Source: Streptomyces glomeratus
Lineage (GTDB): Bacteria; Actinomycetota; Actinomycetes; Streptomycetales; Streptomycetaceae
Assembly: GCF_021462825.1 (NCBI RefSeq)
Contig: NZ_JAKEEB010000003.1
Span: 248,001-312,000, forward strand
Length of the DNA: 64,000 bases
Reading direction: 5' to 3'
Below, one piece after another: positions 63,028-64,000 of the stretch (the stretch's first letter is position 1; every line of letters begins with the position of its first letter). The position numbers and the translations under genes are program-made. The notes under the pieces were generated by a model that saw only the letters and a program-made list of their open reading frames with translations, made no database searches and was not told the DNA's origin.

Positions 63028-64000
63028 ATGACCGAGCTCGTGGAACACGGACAGCTGTTCATCGGCGGGGAGTTGACCGATCCCCTGGGCAAGGACGTCA
63101 TCGAGGTGGTCTCCCCGCACACCGAGGAGGTCATCGGACGCGTGCCGCACGCCTCGCGCGAGGACGTCGACCGCGCCGTCGCCGTCGCGCGCCGCGCCTT
63201 CGACGAGGGGCCCTGGCCGCGGACGACGCTCGGCGAGCGGATCGAGGTCGTCACGAGGATCAAGGACGCGATCGGCGCCCGGCACGAGGAGATCGCCCGC
63301 GTGATCTCCTCCGAGAACGGCTCCCCGTACTCCTGGAGCGTCCTGGCGCAGGCGCTCGGCGCGATGATGGTCTGGGACGCGGCGATCACGGTCGCGCGGG
63401 GCTTCCGCCACGAGGAGCGGCGCGACGGGGTCCTCGGGAGGATCCTCGTGCGGCGCGAGCCGGTCGGGGTGGTGGCGGCCGTCGTGCCGTGGAACGTCCC
63501 GCAGTTCGTCGCCGCCGCCAAGCTCGCGCCCGCGCTGCTCGCCGGCTGCACGGTGGTGCTCAAGCCGTCGCCGGAGTCCCCGCTCGACGCCTACCTCCTC
63601 GGTGAGATCGCCCACGAGGCCGGGCTGCCGGAGGGAGTGCTGTCGATCCTGCCCGCGGACCGCGAGGTGAGCGAGTACCTGGTCGGGCACCCCGGCGTCG
63701 ACAAGGTGTCCTTCACCGGGTCCGTGGCGGCGGGCAGGCGCGTGATGGAGGTCGCCTCGCGGAACCTGACCCGCGTGACCCTGGAGCTGGGCGGCAAGTC
63801 GGCGGCCGTGGTGCTGCCCGACGCGGATCTCTCCCAGGCCGTGGCGGGGATCGTCCCGGCCGCCTGGATGAACAACGGCCAGGCGTGTGTGGCCCAGACC
63901 CGCATCCTGGTGCCGCGCTCGCGCTACGACGAGTTCGCCGACGCCTTCGCCGCCGCTGCGAGCGCGCTGGTGGTCGGGGACCCGCTGGACCCGGCCACCC
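63028..64000 (+). CDS. Aldehyde dehydrogenase, N-terminal part (cut by window end)
   Basis: The first 324 codons of an NAD(P)-dependent aldehyde dehydrogenase. The start ATG (MTELVEHGQLFIGGELTDP) follows GGGGAGGC. It has VPWNVPQFVAAAKLAPALLA, KPSPESPLDA, the FTGSVAAGRRVME glycine motif, catalytic Glu in LELGGKSAAVV and catalytic Cys in NNGQACVAQTRI. The rest lies outside the window. It may oxidise aldehydes from lipid or sterol side chains, given the KstR-like site shared with the MBL gene. Confidence 0.92.
   Translation, partial: MTELVEHGQLFIGGELTDPLGKDVIEVVSPHTEEVIGRVPHASREDVDRAVAVARRAFDEGPWPRTTLGERIEVVTRIKDAIGARHEEIARVISSENGSPYSWSVLAQALGAMMVWDAAITVARGFRHEERRDGVLGRILVRREPVGVVAAVVPWNVPQFVAAAKLAPALLAGCTVVLKPSPESPLDAYLLGEIAHEAGLPEGVLSILPADREVSEYLVGHPGVDKVSFTGSVAAGRRVMEVASRNLTRVTLELGGKSAAVVLPDADLSQAVAGIVPAAWMNNGQACVAQTRILVPRSRYDEFADAFAAAASALVVGDPLDPAT

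Overview
The window is very high-GC actinobacterial DNA and reads as a Streptomyces chromosome. Supporting signs are GGAGG-type ribosome binding sites with frequent GTG and TTG starts, an XRE/DUF397/ATP-binding triad, tailing small proteins, and many secreted or membrane proteins of types familiar from that genus. No core replication or ribosomal block is present. This is a mixed conserved and accessory region, and both ends cut through genes.

Layout. 1-2.2 kb: the end of a tellurium-stress type biosynthetic operon (PRTase/TRSP/StiP fusion, then a HAD phosphatase), followed by a zinc-ribbon protein. 2.8-7.8 kb: a cell-wall cluster with a class A penicillin-binding protein whose transpeptidase lacks the SxxK lysine, a polysaccharide-deacetylase-like protein and a secreted amidase. 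7.9-10.2 kb: a membrane-anchored coiled-coil protein and a DUF4097 lipoprotein. 10.46-14.1 kb: tRNA-Val(UAC) followed by a decayed integrated element with two broken tyrosine integrases, an imperfect 27-bp direct repeat and a secreted-protein/lipoprotein pair. 14.1-22.1 kb: secreted protein, MerR/amidohydrolase divergon, arylsulfotransferase-like lipoprotein, MarR regulator, a frameshifted isochorismatase, DUF2277, DedA and DoxX. 22.3-29.5 kb: ABC exporter, PhoD phosphatase, secreted HNH-type nuclease, TMEM165/GDT1 transporter under a yybP-ykoY manganese riboswitch, HAD phosphatase and a 21-bp-period minisatellite. 29.5-41 kb: peptidoglycan-binding protein, a drug exporter fused to a MarR domain, GNAT, two related small proteins, DUF1992, FHA, an O-methyltransferase behind a strong dyad, a ProP-like transporter and a GT87/PAP2 fusion. 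41.9-46.2 kb: a polymorphic toxin (ALF repeats, coiled coils, HINT, C-terminal toxin) with an overlapping immunity gene. 46.2-55.5 kb: membrane protein, divergent P450 and thiolase, XRE/DUF397/ATPase triad, SLT protein, DoxX, a deleted oxidoreductase and a CHRD/DUF3455 protein. 55.6-61.5 kb: a riboswitch-controlled cobalamin (or cobalt) ECF transporter operon. 61.6-64 kb: an MBL-fold hydrolase and the start of an aldehyde dehydrogenase.

How genes work together. The clearest system is the five-gene cobalamin operon. A B12 riboswitch precedes a secreted alpha/alpha-toroid protein, a small secreted SCO2322-like protein, EcfT, a fused EcfA-EcfA ATPase and the S component. All junctions after the second gene overlap or nearly abut. 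The two secreted proteins each end in a membrane anchor. They may correspond to the two lobes of eukaryotic intrinsic factor or transcobalamin, split into two chains. The second clear system is the secreted polymorphic toxin and its 8-nt-overlapping immunity gene. The P450 and thiolase share a divergent control region with a perfect 10-bp inverted repeat around a KstR-like core, and a related site precedes the MBL/aldehyde-dehydrogenase pair 13 kb away, which suggests one steroid- or lipid-responsive regulator. All functions are inferred from reading the sequence; no database search was run.
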